64,000 nucleotides of DNA from Macrotrachela quadricornifera (lineage: Eukaryota > Rotifera > Eurotatoria > Philodinida > Philodinidae). A model generated the notes under the pieces. That model made no database searches and had not been told where the DNA came from. It was given only the letters and a program-made list of their open reading frames with translations. The DNA is taken from positions 366,745-430,744 of the forward strand of contig JAJEKB010020275.1 in NCBI GenBank assembly GCA_022393335.1. Reading direction: 5' to 3'. The position numbers and the translations under genes are program-made. Positions 1-11,134 of the stretch are shown here, piece by piece (the first letter of the stretch is position 1; the number at the start of each line of letters is the position of its first letter).

Positions 1-1529
1 TACGTTCTTTCAATAGTGGAAAAATGTTACATAATAAAATTAGTACCAAAATATAGATTTTACTTTTTTTATTCAATCTATAAATGAGTTTTTTTATGCA
101 TAATCTTAATTGCTTAATTCCGATTGAAAATATCAACAACTGAGAAAATTTTAATTTGTTTTAAACTAGATTTTATAAGATAAAGACTCTAATTTTAAAT
201 TTTTATTTAATATCCATGAAAATAAAATGAACCTTATTTGTAACAAATGAACTATAATCAATTAACTAAAACCTTTAGTCAATCATATATGAAAAAAATC
301 GTTGGTGACGAATATATATTAGTCTATTGAGTAAAGTTTTTTAATTCAACATATATAAGTAAATAAAAATCTTTTTTTGTGATAAATAAAATATACAAAA
401 TTGAGCGAAAGTTTTATTTAATAAATATACGGAAAAAAATTTATTCCTGAGAAATAAATTATAACCAATTTAAATTTTCTATTCAAGATATATAATTAAA
501 TAAATCATAAGTCATTGATTAAGAGTTATTTACAAAAAAACACTAAACATGTGTATTTGGTGATATCTTATTTGCAGTTAGTTTAAGATAAATGTAAACT
601 ATTTTTCTTCATAATATGAGTTTAAAAATAAATTAAATTTCTTATAATTATAATTTTTTAGATTTATATTACTATTAATTTAATTTACTCTTAAATTAAA
701 TTTGAAACAAAACGTAAATTAATATCTCTAGTATCGAAATAACATTTTTTTATCAGATGTAATTGTTCACATATTATTCAGTTTTTATTATAAAATAGTG
801 CTGGAAAACAATTTAAAGTTTTATATTGACATAATAACATATATATGGTCTCGAAATTCATTTTATACTTAAAAGCAGTTTAAAAAAAAAGATATCTATC
901 TATAGAAGATAATTTTTCGAGTTGATATAGCACAGATGTAACTAAGTTGCTTTTTAATTCAAAGTCTTCTGTCCTATACTCGATCATCGCACATATCATA
1001 CTTATCATGTAAGTCAACTAACTTGTTCTATAGTATGCTTCCAGGAAAGAACTGATCATCAGATGGCATTTGTTTTTGTAACGCGTTTAAATACTAAACA
1101 TTTTCACATGAGTATAGTAGTGAGTCAGAAGCAAAGGGTACTTCCCTATGGTAGGACATGAGTACCTAAGAGTATTTCTCTTATATACAAGTGTTTGCAA
1201 AAAAATTTGGAAGTTTTTTTTTCTTAAAAGGGTTTTCTCTGCTATTATAAGTAACTACAAAAGTCATTTTTTGAGGACCAAGCCCTCGACAGATATACCA
1301 CACTTTGTATGTATTGAAGTGTGATTTCTTTCTTTTTGATATATATTTATTCATTTGTGTTGTCAACCAATAATTTGAAAAGTCATCATATTTCAATTTT
1401 GTCTTTTTTGGAATAGGGACATACGATCTACTTCTCTTATTCATCATGAAACAAGCATTCCATTGAGCACTCTTTATTATGATATTGAAAACTTAAAAGA
1501 AACAAGTTCAATTAAACATTGAGGTGAAA

Positions 1530-1727
1530 ATGGTCGCCCACGGATCCTTGATGAGAAAGAAAAAAAAAGTTAGTGGTCAATATATAAGGTATAATAATGG
1601 AATAACCGTTAGAGAAATAAAAGAAAATCTATCGAAAATGGATCACAATTCAATATCTATATCAACAATGAGTCGTCATCTTCGACTGTCAATTCCTACA
1701 CAAAACTTTGACAAGATACTTGTTTGA
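1530..1727 (+). pseudogene. Possible helix-turn-helix remnant (transposase-like)
   Basis: A 65-codon open frame contains a stretch of the form ITVREIKENLSK, about nine residues, then ISISTMSRHLR. This resembles the DNA-binding helix-turn-helix at the start of Tc1/mariner-type transposases, where a polar helix is followed by a V-S-x-S-T-V-x-R-x-L recognition helix. Beyond the stop the frames carry scattered stops and no catalytic motif. Nearby minus-strand frames are unrecognised. It could equally be chance similarity, so the assignment is weak. Confidence 0.2.
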
Positions 1728-2498
1728 GGAAATATTATGTTACAAAATGGGCTAGTTCTATTGCAGACACTTCAATATTATATTTAGAGAAGAAGTTCAG
1801 AAAAAGAAACTGATGAATTCCAACATTTTGCAGCTGAAAAAGCCAAAAAATTTGAGATATCCATGACAAATAATTCTGATATAGTCAAAAAACGAGATAT
1901 TTGTATAATATATTTTTTTATAAGCCAATCATAATAGTATGAAACTATACCATTGTATAGTACTCGACGTGGACTAAGTTTTTTTTACAAACACCTCTAT
2001 ATTACCTTATAAATTTTTAAAAAGTAATTCTTTCACCCCACACTACTCTATACAATCAAGACAAACCTGTTTGAAATGACGAACAATAAGAATTTTATAA
2101 GAACATAGACAACACAGTGAGCAAATATGTTTATATATACAACGAAAGAGAAAAAGAAGAAAGAAAATAAAAAATAGCTGGTATATGTTTGTATACGAGG
2201 AGTCACAGTCATTTATTCATTCATACTATTTGTGTCATCTCTAATGATGATCGCCTTGAAAGAAACAAATTTGTTTTCATGTTATCAAGATCACCATTGT
2301 TTTAACATACCATTTTTTTCTGCACTTATTTTTCTTCTCTCTCATACGTTCTGCTCTCTACGTCTATCGATATATGCGTGATATTTGAATGATGAAAGAA
2401 GTTAGAAAAGCAAAAGAAGCATTAAACGTACTATTTCAATCTGATCTAATAGAGCTGTGACAGGCAAATAGCGATTTTCTGTTATTCATATTATATAT

Positions 2499-2535
2499 AG
2501 TGTGTACGAATGTTATATAACGTTCGTGCACACTA
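2499..2535. repeat. Short imperfect palindrome
   Basis: The arms read agtgtgtacgaa and ttcgtgcacact around an AT-rich centre, with one mismatch. A second, wider pair of related arms (ctagcaaataaga near 2542 and tcttatctgctag near 2660) encloses the next 120 bp. This may be a decayed foldback element, and no gene is associated with it. Confidence 0.5.
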
Positions 2536-5334
2536 GAGCACTAGCAAATAAGATATCTTTTTTCGCTCATGTATACCTTTCTCTTCTCTTTCGTTTCTAT
2601 CGATGCGCTGAGACAAAAAATATCCGCACATCGGATATTTTATGTGGAGTGAATTATCTTCTTATCTGCTAGCACTCTGCATATATACAACGTGAATAAG
2701 AAAAGAAAAGAAAAAAAAACATCGTTATTTATCGCCGCCCTAATGATTTTATCTAAATGAAGAAGCAAACAAAATAGAAACGAAAAGAAAAAAAGATTTC
2801 GACTATTTGCAACCCTAATAAGAAATAAAATAATTGTATCACGATCAACAAATTTTCATATACAGGTAAGAACTGTCTTTAGAAAAATTTCATGGTTATT
2901 TTAAAAAGAACATGCCTTCAAAAGACTGTTTTCTTTGTCCACGATTTCTTTCAATTGGGAATATGTCAGGGAGTGATTAGGAGTATTTTCCAACAGTTTA
3001 TAATGGAAAGAACTATGTTATGATGCAGAAAAGTACACGTTACTGATCGATGGATTTCAGAATATCATTCTTTCTTCGCATGAAAACATTACATTTTATC
3101 CCCTAAAACATGTCAATGCCATCGTGTTCAGCATATCTCACAATTGAAGTTTCTCCTATCCAATGAAATAGTTGACTATCTCGTAAATTCATTTGAAAAT
3201 AGTATTGAACTTCTGATGCATTCCTAATCGAAGAAAATTAAAAAAGTTGTGGGCAAGAAAATAACCTTATTCGTAGATGTCTTTTCAGATTTCTAAAAAT
3301 CTAAACTGTACATTCATTGATCAGTATGTTTGGATACAAATAATGAGAAAGTGAAACAATTTCCTACACCTTTATGTATTAATAAACAATTTATTGTAGT
3401 CAACATGGAATATCCATATAGTTAATAAGTGATATTATGGACGACAATTGACTCCAAGTATTCGATTATGTAATCACTTTAAAATCAAATACTTGATTAC
3501 AAAAAACAGAAGATTAGACAAAACGGCTAAAATAATTTCAAACACTTTTCTCATAACTTATAACTTATTGAATAATCGACTCCTTTTATTTGCACAAGGA
3601 ACAAATAAATAGTTATATACTGTTCCTAACGATATAATTCATACTTTTTACCTATATTTCCTTTATTGTTTCATTCTTTTTCCAATTTCTATGAACAATG
3701 AATATGAAGAATCCAATCAAACCATCCATCAAAAATTGATCGTTCATGTTTTAACGGTATCCCTAGGGAAAATATTTTTCATATAAGCCTTTGCCATGTT
3801 CATTTGTCAAGTAAACAATACTCACTGTGGCCGAAGGAGGATTTTTAAAATAATTATTTCAGCTGCATTCAAGTTTCGACAAAGTATTCTGAAGTTCTTT
3901 TCTATGTAATATACGATGCCAAAGTAATTGCCGAATCTTCGATTATGGATCTTTGCTTAGGAACATCGAACAAAGTTACTTTTCTTTTTATTAAAAAGAG
4001 CACTTTCTGAAAAACAAAAATTATACAAAAGAATATTTTTGAAAATGAGTTTGGGTAGGAATACATCTATATGGAAAACAGTACAAGAAAAAGCTCCTTT
4101 ATTGGACATGTTTTTTCCTTATAAGGAAAGACGCTTGAGGTTGTGTGATTATAAAAGCTCTAAGCGTTTTGATTGATCTCTTGAATAGAGTACGATAATT
4201 TATGTTTTGATCCACTTTTCAATCAGGATTTCGCACATGTTTGATTAGTTTAAATAAAACAACTGATAAAACTTAATTATTAGTTTTTCAATACTAAATA
4301 ATTTTCGTCTTTTTTCTAAAGCACATTTTGTGAACTAGTATTCAACTCTCTACAAAGTCACATTAGTTCTGTTCTTTGCTAACATGTCTTAAGGCCTGAA
4401 TAACCAAAGAATAAGTTGCGATAAGATAATTTTTAATTCCACTTTTCTTGAGAAAAAAAACTATATATGTGTAACTAACGTCGAAAACTAAACTAAATGA
4501 CCAGTTCAATTTTCTTAAAATCTGACTTTCAGAACATCGAAAATGATCAAGAGTGACATATCTAGAATAAGAATTCGGTACTGATTCCAAATCTCACCTT
4601 ATTTTTGCTTAAAAAGGTCAAGAAAGAGAAAAAATTGATGAGTTTTGAGGAGAGGTTTATTTTGACATCTTTTAATTTTTTTATCTTAGCTAGCGTATTG
4701 TCATAGTGTGGAACCCTGAAAGTCATACAGGAGTATGTAGAATTATTGATTCTATCCAAACCATGTCAAACGGACCCAAAAATGGCTATTTTTAGATGCA
4801 TACTCCATCAAAACTGAAAGAATACCAAAAAGCTTGCTTTTCTGACCTTTTGAATGCTTTTTCCAAATATGACCTTAAACTTTAAAAATAGTTAAAGAAT
4901 ATAGTCAGAAACGTAAAAGATTGATATTGTGATAGTTTTCCATTCAAACTCAATTCCAAAAGTTTTCTTACCTATGATTTTCGTTCCTTAGAACGCGCTC
5001 TTTCTAATAAAAATGAAATTTACTTTTTTCAATGTTCTTGAACGAAGAATTATGACTGAAGATTTCGACAAATACTACTTTTTCATTGCACGTTATTACA
5101 TTTATGTCATAAGAATTGATCCTACAATTTAATTCTATTAGATAGCATTCACTGAACAATCTACTATTGATTATTGAGATAAAAGTAGAATTTCACTTGT
5201 TTTCGGACTTCCTTTCTTCCAATAGGGCTACATGTTGACATTTTAGACAATTTAAAAGTTTGTATAAAATTTCGATTTTTTTTTTTTTTAAATATGATGC
5301 ACTTTCAGCAGATACTAAGAATTTTATTTTAGTT

Positions 5335-6171
5335 ATGGAAACAACATTACAACATTCATCTACAGATGATAAATCAATATTAGATAAAATTAATCAATTA
5401 GCTCATCAAATTGATCCATTATCAATTAAAATTCAAAATGTTGACACAACAAATTTATATGATGAACTTTTACGATGGAAAACTGAAGCATATCATATTA
5501 TTGATCAAGTTTATGAACAAAAACGAATTCAACTTCAATCAATCATAGAAGAGCATAAATCAAAACAAGAGAAAATAATAGCTGATACAAAAAATGTACT
5601 TCTTCAATTACAAACGAAAGGTCATGCAACTCGTGAAGAACTTGAACAATTAGAACAAACATTGCACAATGTTCAGAAGACTATCAGTAAATTCATTATC
5701 ATTAAAACAAAGCCTTTAGATACTAATGATAGTGTAATAATAGAATTAAATGATGACTGTAAATCATCTAATTTAACTCAACCACGACCAAAACAGGAAT
5801 TTACCTTCAATCATTTGAATGAAGAGGACTTCAAGGACGATGGACTAAGATCGTATGCGAAATATCGCAATCTTGGTATCGACAAAGCAACTAATGGCAT
5901 GGTTCTGGCTCATGTTATCCGCTTTATTCCACCGTTTCGTCCTGAGGTGGTATCGAAGTTGCATTATCATGAAGTTGATTTTCAGATGGTCTACGTGCTC
6001 AAAGGTTGGATAAAGTCAAAATTTGAAGGACATGGAACATTCACTCTGCCGGCAGGTTCCTGTTGGATCCAACCTCCATGCATTAAGCATGCTGTTGTCG
6101 GTTATTCTGATGATTGTGAAGTACTCGAAATAGTTCTACCAGCGGACTTTAAAACAATCATGATCGAATAG
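5335..6171 (+). CDS. Coiled-coil protein with C-terminal cupin domain
   Basis: Predicted 278-residue, single-exon protein. The start is the ATG at 5335; a splice acceptor (ttttattttag) ends 2 bp upstream. Residues about 1-135 are Lys/Glu/Gln-rich and predicted coiled coil (KRIQLQSIIEEHKSKQEK and onward), like the middle of TRIM-type proteins. A short linker follows. Residues about 170-278 form a cupin: the first metal motif is HYHEVDFQMVYVLKG and the second is GSCWIQPPCIKHAV, giving His-x-His and a late His as ligands. The cupin half resembles small stand-alone proteobacterial cupin proteins (from memory of that family), including YRNLGI near its start and an LPADF-type end. Base use shifts from very AT-rich to markedly more GC-containing near 5790, where the cupin begins. 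I infer a bacterial-derived domain fused to a host coiled coil. Substrate and activity are unknown. Cytosolic location is likely, as no signal peptide is seen. Confidence 0.85.
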   Translation: METTLQHSSTDDKSILDKINQLAHQIDPLSIKIQNVDTTNLYDELLRWKTEAYHIIDQVYEQKRIQLQSIIEEHKSKQEKIIADTKNVLLQLQTKGHATREELEQLEQTLHNVQKTISKFIIIKTKPLDTNDSVIIELNDDCKSSNLTQPRPKQEFTFNHLNEEDFKDDGLRSYAKYRNLGIDKATNGMVLAHVIRFIPPFRPEVVSKLHYHEVDFQMVYVLKGWIKSKFEGHGTFTLPAGSCWIQPPCIKHAVVGYSDDCEVLEIVLPADFKTIMIE

Positions 6172-6571
6172 CTGTACATTGACGAAACCTACTATCCTCT
6201 GATATAATTTTAATATTTCTATAAATTGATCATTTGTTAATTTTTTTTTCTATTGTAGTTTGTCTGTATAATTAAATAAATAGCTATGATGGTAACTATG
6301 GCATGAATAAGTGTGGTTGTCTATTTATTTGTCGAAACAACAGTAAGATGATTAATAAACTAGGAAAATGTGCAATGTCAATAATAATTCAAGTGTTAAC
6401 TAGTCAACTTTATCCTAATGTACGTTTGACTATATTATTTGTAGCATTTGATGCACATAAAAACATTGATAAAAACAAGTGCATCATGGAAAGTATCTTT
6501 TTCATAAATATTTTCACAACATCCTTTGAGTATTCCATTCTATTATTATTTCGTCAAAGAGTAGCGAACAT
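6172..6571. other. Intergenic spacer
   Basis: This is AT-rich sequence between the cupin gene stop and the palindrome. No gene is seen. The 97-codon open frame here lacks any family similarity and runs into the repeat. Confidence 0.6.
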
Positions 6572-7193
6572 ATATGGGGGTGAGCAACTTGACTGATACC
6601 CCAATATATAGAATAGGAAACCATATTATTTCAGTTAGGAGTATATAATGAATTATATACCAAATGGAAGCTTGTCAAAAATAGGATTTATTAGTACTAC
6701 ATAGTAAGGGTTTTGTAAACTTTGTAATGTCGAACTTAAGAAATTTTGAAAAATTTTATATATTAAAAAATACACATTTTATATATGAAAAAAAAACACA
6801 AGATTTTCTCATAAAATTAGCTCTTTTTCAGTATTTCTACTATCTCACATGTTTCAAAATACACTTATTCGATTCAGTTTTCAATGCTGCATCTATTGAA
6901 TATATTTCTAAACATGTGAAGTAGTAGAAACACTGAAAAAGAGCTAATTTTATGAGAAAATCTTGTGTTCTTTTTTTCATATATAAAATGTGTATTTTTT
7001 AATATATAAAATTTTTCAAAATTTCTTAAGTTCGACATTACAAAGTTTACAAAACCCTTACTATGTAGTACTAATAAATCCTATTTTTGACAAGCTTCCA
7101 TTTGGTATATAATTCATTATATACTCCTAACTGAAATAATATGGTTTCCTATTCTATATATTGGGGTATCAGTCAAGTTGCTCACCCCCATAT
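6572..7193. repeat. Near-perfect long palindrome (foldback MITE)
   Basis: The left arm, about 6572-6855, is the reverse complement of the right arm, about 6910-7193, with only a handful of differences: one A-run length change and a few substitutions. The unpaired centre is only about 50 bp. The outer ends read atatgggggtgagcaac and gttgctcacccccatat. TA dinucleotides flank the ends, which would fit a TA-target DNA transposon, although the duplication cannot be separated from the arm sequence. The high arm identity suggests recent insertion or arm-to-arm correction. No protein is encoded; open frames inside are chance products. The terminal sequence resembles the element at 51640-51944. Confidence 0.9.
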
Positions 7194-8411
7194 TATGAAA
7201 ATAAATTAAAAAAATAAATGAACTTTATTAAAAGAAATTGTCGAAGTTATATGTATTTGATAAGCATATGTAGATTTATTTTCGATTAAAGCAAAACTTT
7301 TTTGAAAATTTTTAAAATTTTCGAGTGCTCAGAACGGCGACCACTCAGAGCTCCAAAAATTTGACGCGTCGAAATCCATCAAAGTTGGATGTGTCGAGGC
7401 CGTCGAGTTTCTAGTTCGATTCTTTGGTTTGCCACTTTCTGATAGGTAAACAATGTTTAATTTTGTCAACCCATCGGAAGTCTTAGATCGTCATATCAAA
7501 ATATTCATCGAGTGACAGCTTGAAATCATATTTACCATTGAACGGTTTTGTTCAACAGAATTTAAATTTGATTCTTGGACTTGCTGAAAATCCTTTGATT
7601 TATTTTATCATCTGACGAGTTTCGTTACTAAGGCAAAATCTTGATAATAATATTTGTATTCATCCTTACTTTCATGTAAAAGAAATCTCAACTACATCAA
7701 CTACATACTATGATCTTTGAGACAACTGTATGAATTTAATTATCAGTAATGGAATATATATTATTAAATGATTTATATCAAGAATTAAAATTTATCTTTA
7801 GCTTTATCAATATATCATTTAGTACGAAATATATATGAACAAGATTAATGTTGTTTACCTGATTTAATAACATTTCAAATTGGTTTACATTTAGAAATGT
7901 TTTAAAACATCAAGAAAGTGAACGATATTTTTCGACAACATTAGAATCATTTATTATCAAATAACTACGAATTCAGCAAGATGAACATAATTTTGAATCA
8001 AGTCGAAATTTTATCACGTTTAAATTATATTTATTAATTTTCGACTTGATTGATGTTATTTTATTCAGAAACATTCGCCCATTAACAATTACAACATTAT
8101 TTCCGTACACTTCAAATCAACTATTTACCAAATAACTCAAGTCTTTAAGGAACAAATATTCATCTGATACCAATCGGAAAATGCTCATTAACATTCATCT
8201 CGTTTAGATTTTCTTCATAATTATTCAATGACTTTATCATTATGTGAACGTGAATACAGGAAATACACAAATGGACTCTATTCAAAAAACGTTTCTAAAG
8301 ATAAATTCGCCGGTGGATTATCCTTGAGAGTATAAATCACAATACGAACTAAATCATTTATGGAAGCCAATAATTTCTGAACATCACTATAATCAATAAC
8401 CTTTTTTTGCC
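7194..8411. other. Non-coding or decayed sequence
   Basis: No open gene is visible. Around 7740-8260 the plus strand looks like decayed coding sequence, with long partially open frames and repeated stops, but I cannot name a family. Confidence 0.45.
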
Positions 8412-8775
8412 GTGTCGGACATCAACTCTCGATTTTTCCTCATTGCTTTTGCTTTTGTAAGAAGAACTAGATATTCTTCAAGTGCAACACAAAGTTCATT
8501 ATAGAAAACATGATGCCAGATTTCTCCATATCATCCCAATTAGTAACAATATCATGTTCAACGGGATATTTTAATGTAAGAATACTACATTTTGATTATG
8601 TATCCTCACCAATACATGAATCTTTTTGATCCATTCCAATCATTACACCTTGATGACGTAGTCGACCAATAATTGATGGAAATGCAGCAGATGGATCATC
8701 AGCAGCAGCAAAAACGACTGTACACATACCACTGTCATTGTCGATAACAAGCGCTGTTACATCGTCGTCACATAT
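8412..8775 (-). pseudogene. Actin N-terminal pseudogene fragment
   Basis: The minus strand reads an actin N-terminus: [17 protein letters not shown], then [20 protein letters not shown], then [20 protein letters not shown]. It is closely colinear with about the first 115 residues of conventional actin. It is dead: the expected start codon is ATA (8773-8775), a TAA stop sits where actin reads A-Q-S-K, and a frameshift follows DDMEK, after which the next frame continues as [16 protein letters not shown]. Several surface glycines have been substituted. No nucleotide-binding core or C-terminal part follows, so it is a 5' fragment of an intronless or processed copy, or the leftover of a deleted gene. 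Similarity stops near 8412. Confidence 0.85.
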
Positions 8776-9554
8776 GATCGAAGCTTTACGGACGAAATTT
8801 AAGATGAAAGTATATGTATGTATATATTATTGCCTACTCCTATTTCTCTCGTTCAACGAATGAATACGAGTTGTTCAAAATATAGCAGTTACTGAACAAA
8901 TATGTCAACATGTAGAAGGAATAGAAATTACTGATTATTGCAATGACAGTGCTGGAGATTATGGTATTTAAATCATAAAAGCTACTCTTATGTATGTCTT
9001 CAGTATTGATCTTATACAAATTTATTCAATAGAAAAATACAATGGTTCTATTCAAAGTCTAATTGTGTTTAATATTCAAAATGTCCAAGCATTATTTATT
9101 CAACAGTATTATCTATGCCGTTTTCGATTGAAAAAAGATTATTTTTTTCAAAATAGATTCTAAGCACTCGATGTATCATGAATCGATTTATCGTGAACAT
9201 ATATTAAATTTTCTTCGTATCATCCTGTAGAAAAGTTCGATCATTCACGTGATTGTACAATATATCTCGGATCATGTTAATGACACACGTTCTACCGATA
9301 AGATTGTAACAAGACTGTGAGCTTTACCAGACGCATCAGCTGATCTTGAACGTTTAGCTGGGCTTTGTGAAACTGAATAAATGTTAGAAATAAAACTATA
9401 GTCATTTAGAGTGTAGACAAAAAAGGGATGATGATATATGAATTTTTCTAAATATTTTGATTATAACGTTTAAATAAGTTAAAATAAAACTGAGTTGTGT
9501 GTTATGTATATTATATGGATTTAATGGCAGCTCACCGCAACTACCAATGACTTC
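8776..9554. other. Decayed sequence upstream of mariner remnant
   Basis: There are no open genes. A short frame near 9330-9375 reads ALPDASADLERLAGLCETE and looks like protein-coding remains, but I cannot assign it. The 5' end of the mariner copy is not recognisable here. Confidence 0.4.
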
Positions 9555-10200
9555 AGAATCTTATCACTGACGATAAGAAGTAGGTGTTGTACATTAACTA
9601 CATGCACAGGTGTCAGTGGCTGTGCGCTGGTCAAATAGGCGTAGCAACACCTTAGACTGATCCTCATCCAAAGAAGATTATGTTAAGCGTTTGATGGAGA
9701 ACCAATGAGAATATTCACTGGAATACTCTTCCAAATGGTTGCACCATCACTGATAATCGCTACTGTCAACAATTGGACCGGGTTGCCGAAAAATTCAAGG
9801 AAAATTAGGATCGAATTTCTTATTTGCATGATAACGCAAGACTGTATATTGTCAAGCCAACGCATGAAAAATTATTAAAGCTCGGATGGATAACCGTTCC
9901 TCACTTACCCTATTCTTCTGACTTGGCTCCGACGGACGATCATTTGTTCCATTCGCTTTCGAACCATTTAGATGAGAAAAAGTTCGATGACGAAAACAAC
10001 TGCATAAAGGACCGCGTCAATTTCTTCAGGTAAAAGTCTCAGGATTTCTACGAAAACGGGGTCCTTTCTCTGGCAGAGCGTTGATGACAAGTTATAGATA
10101 GTAATGGAACATACATTGTTGAAAGCTCTTATTTTCTTTAATTTAAAAAAGAAAAGAAAATTTTCAAGAAAAACGCCGACTTTCTCTTGACAACCCAATA
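9555..10200 (+). mobile_element. Decayed mariner transposon, 3' part
   Basis: The plus strand carries the catalytic part of a mariner transposase: ITDDKK then a stop where Trp is expected, followed by VLYINY; later HDNARLYIVKPTHEKLLKLG and VPHLPYSSDLAPTDDHLFHS. These hold the three Asp positions of the D,D34D triad. The C-terminal tail (YENGVLSLAER, then VIDSNGTYI after a shift) is also recognisable. Several in-frame stops and at least two frameshifts make it non-functional. The 3' terminal repeat survives, since the sequence ends with actttctcttgacaaccca followed by ata, which is the mariner-type end reading TATTGGGTTGTC on the other strand. No matching 5' repeat was found, so the copy is truncated or eroded. 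Confidence 0.85.
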
Positions 10201-11134
10201 TTCAGAAATTTTTAAAGAAAAGCTTCATTGAATAAAGTTTTGATGGACATAATTGATTTACTACGTAAAATAGAAAACATGTAATGCATTGAGAAAATAA
10301 TTCATACATACTTTTTATCATTAACTGTCTCTGAAAAGAAAATTGAGTCGTTTAACATATGTATATACCATTAAAGCTTTCTTCATAATTTCTCTATCTG
10401 CTCATTAAAGACTCGGCTATTATCCAATTGTCATTTGATTTGATTTCTGTCTGTCTTAAAACTCAAGGATACAGGATGAGCATATAATCGACGAATGTGA
10501 TAAAAAAAACCAGTAGAATGTTTCGTCGTTTGACTTCCTCGGTTATATTTTTACATGGAAAAAATAATACAAATGTAGACAAAGTTGCAATATGACATCT
10601 TTTCTCTTTCTTTTATCCTCTACGTAACATAAATTTTTGAATGTTGAATGTAAATTGTTTATCGAATCCTTCAAAAGTTTTAAAAAACCAAATAAATCAG
10701 CAGATTGATAGAGAAAAATGTTTTTCTGTTTAACAAAAATTTCAAAATGATCATAAAATCTACACACAATTCTGCTTAGGAGATACGAAGTTAATTGATT
10801 GTTGAGTATCTAAACGAACATAAGGGTAACACTTACAAGTAATATTAGTCGAATGAATCGTAGGAGCTACCCTAATAGCAGACAAATGTCTAATGATTAT
10901 TAAAAGAAGATTTATATTCTAGTAACTATGAACTCAAATATTGATGATCATTTCTATTACTTTATCAAATGGAAATGTTAGTAATGCTTCAAAACACATT
11001 TCTCAAATACGTTAAACAAAATCATACATTTATTAATCAAAAGAAGAAAATTGAACATAGCGTTTGAAAAATATTTTTTTTATTAGTCATTAGTCATAAT
11101 AGAGTAGCTAATATGAAAATTAAATAAATCATTG
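10201..11134. other. Intergenic region
   Basis: AT-rich sequence between the mariner end and the F-box gene stop. I see no gene. Short open frames near 10543-10767 have no recognisable similarity. Confidence 0.55.

Larger units (their letters stand above)
1..5250. other. Gene-poor AT-rich region
   Basis: No convincing gene is visible on either strand. Open frames are short, lack splice-linked partners and match no family I recognise. The stretch holds a weak helix-turn-helix-like frame near 1530 and a hairpin near 2500, listed separately. The rest looks like intergenic or decayed sequence. Confidence 0.6.

Noticed and set aside
1181..1447. 88-codon minus-strand frame, Lys-rich
   Set aside because: No family similarity, no splice context, and typical of chance frames in A/T-run DNA.
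6303..6924. Two plus-strand frames of 97 and 65 codons near the palindrome
   Set aside because: The first runs into the palindrome's left end and the second lies within the left arm and centre of the palindrome; neither shows any domain.
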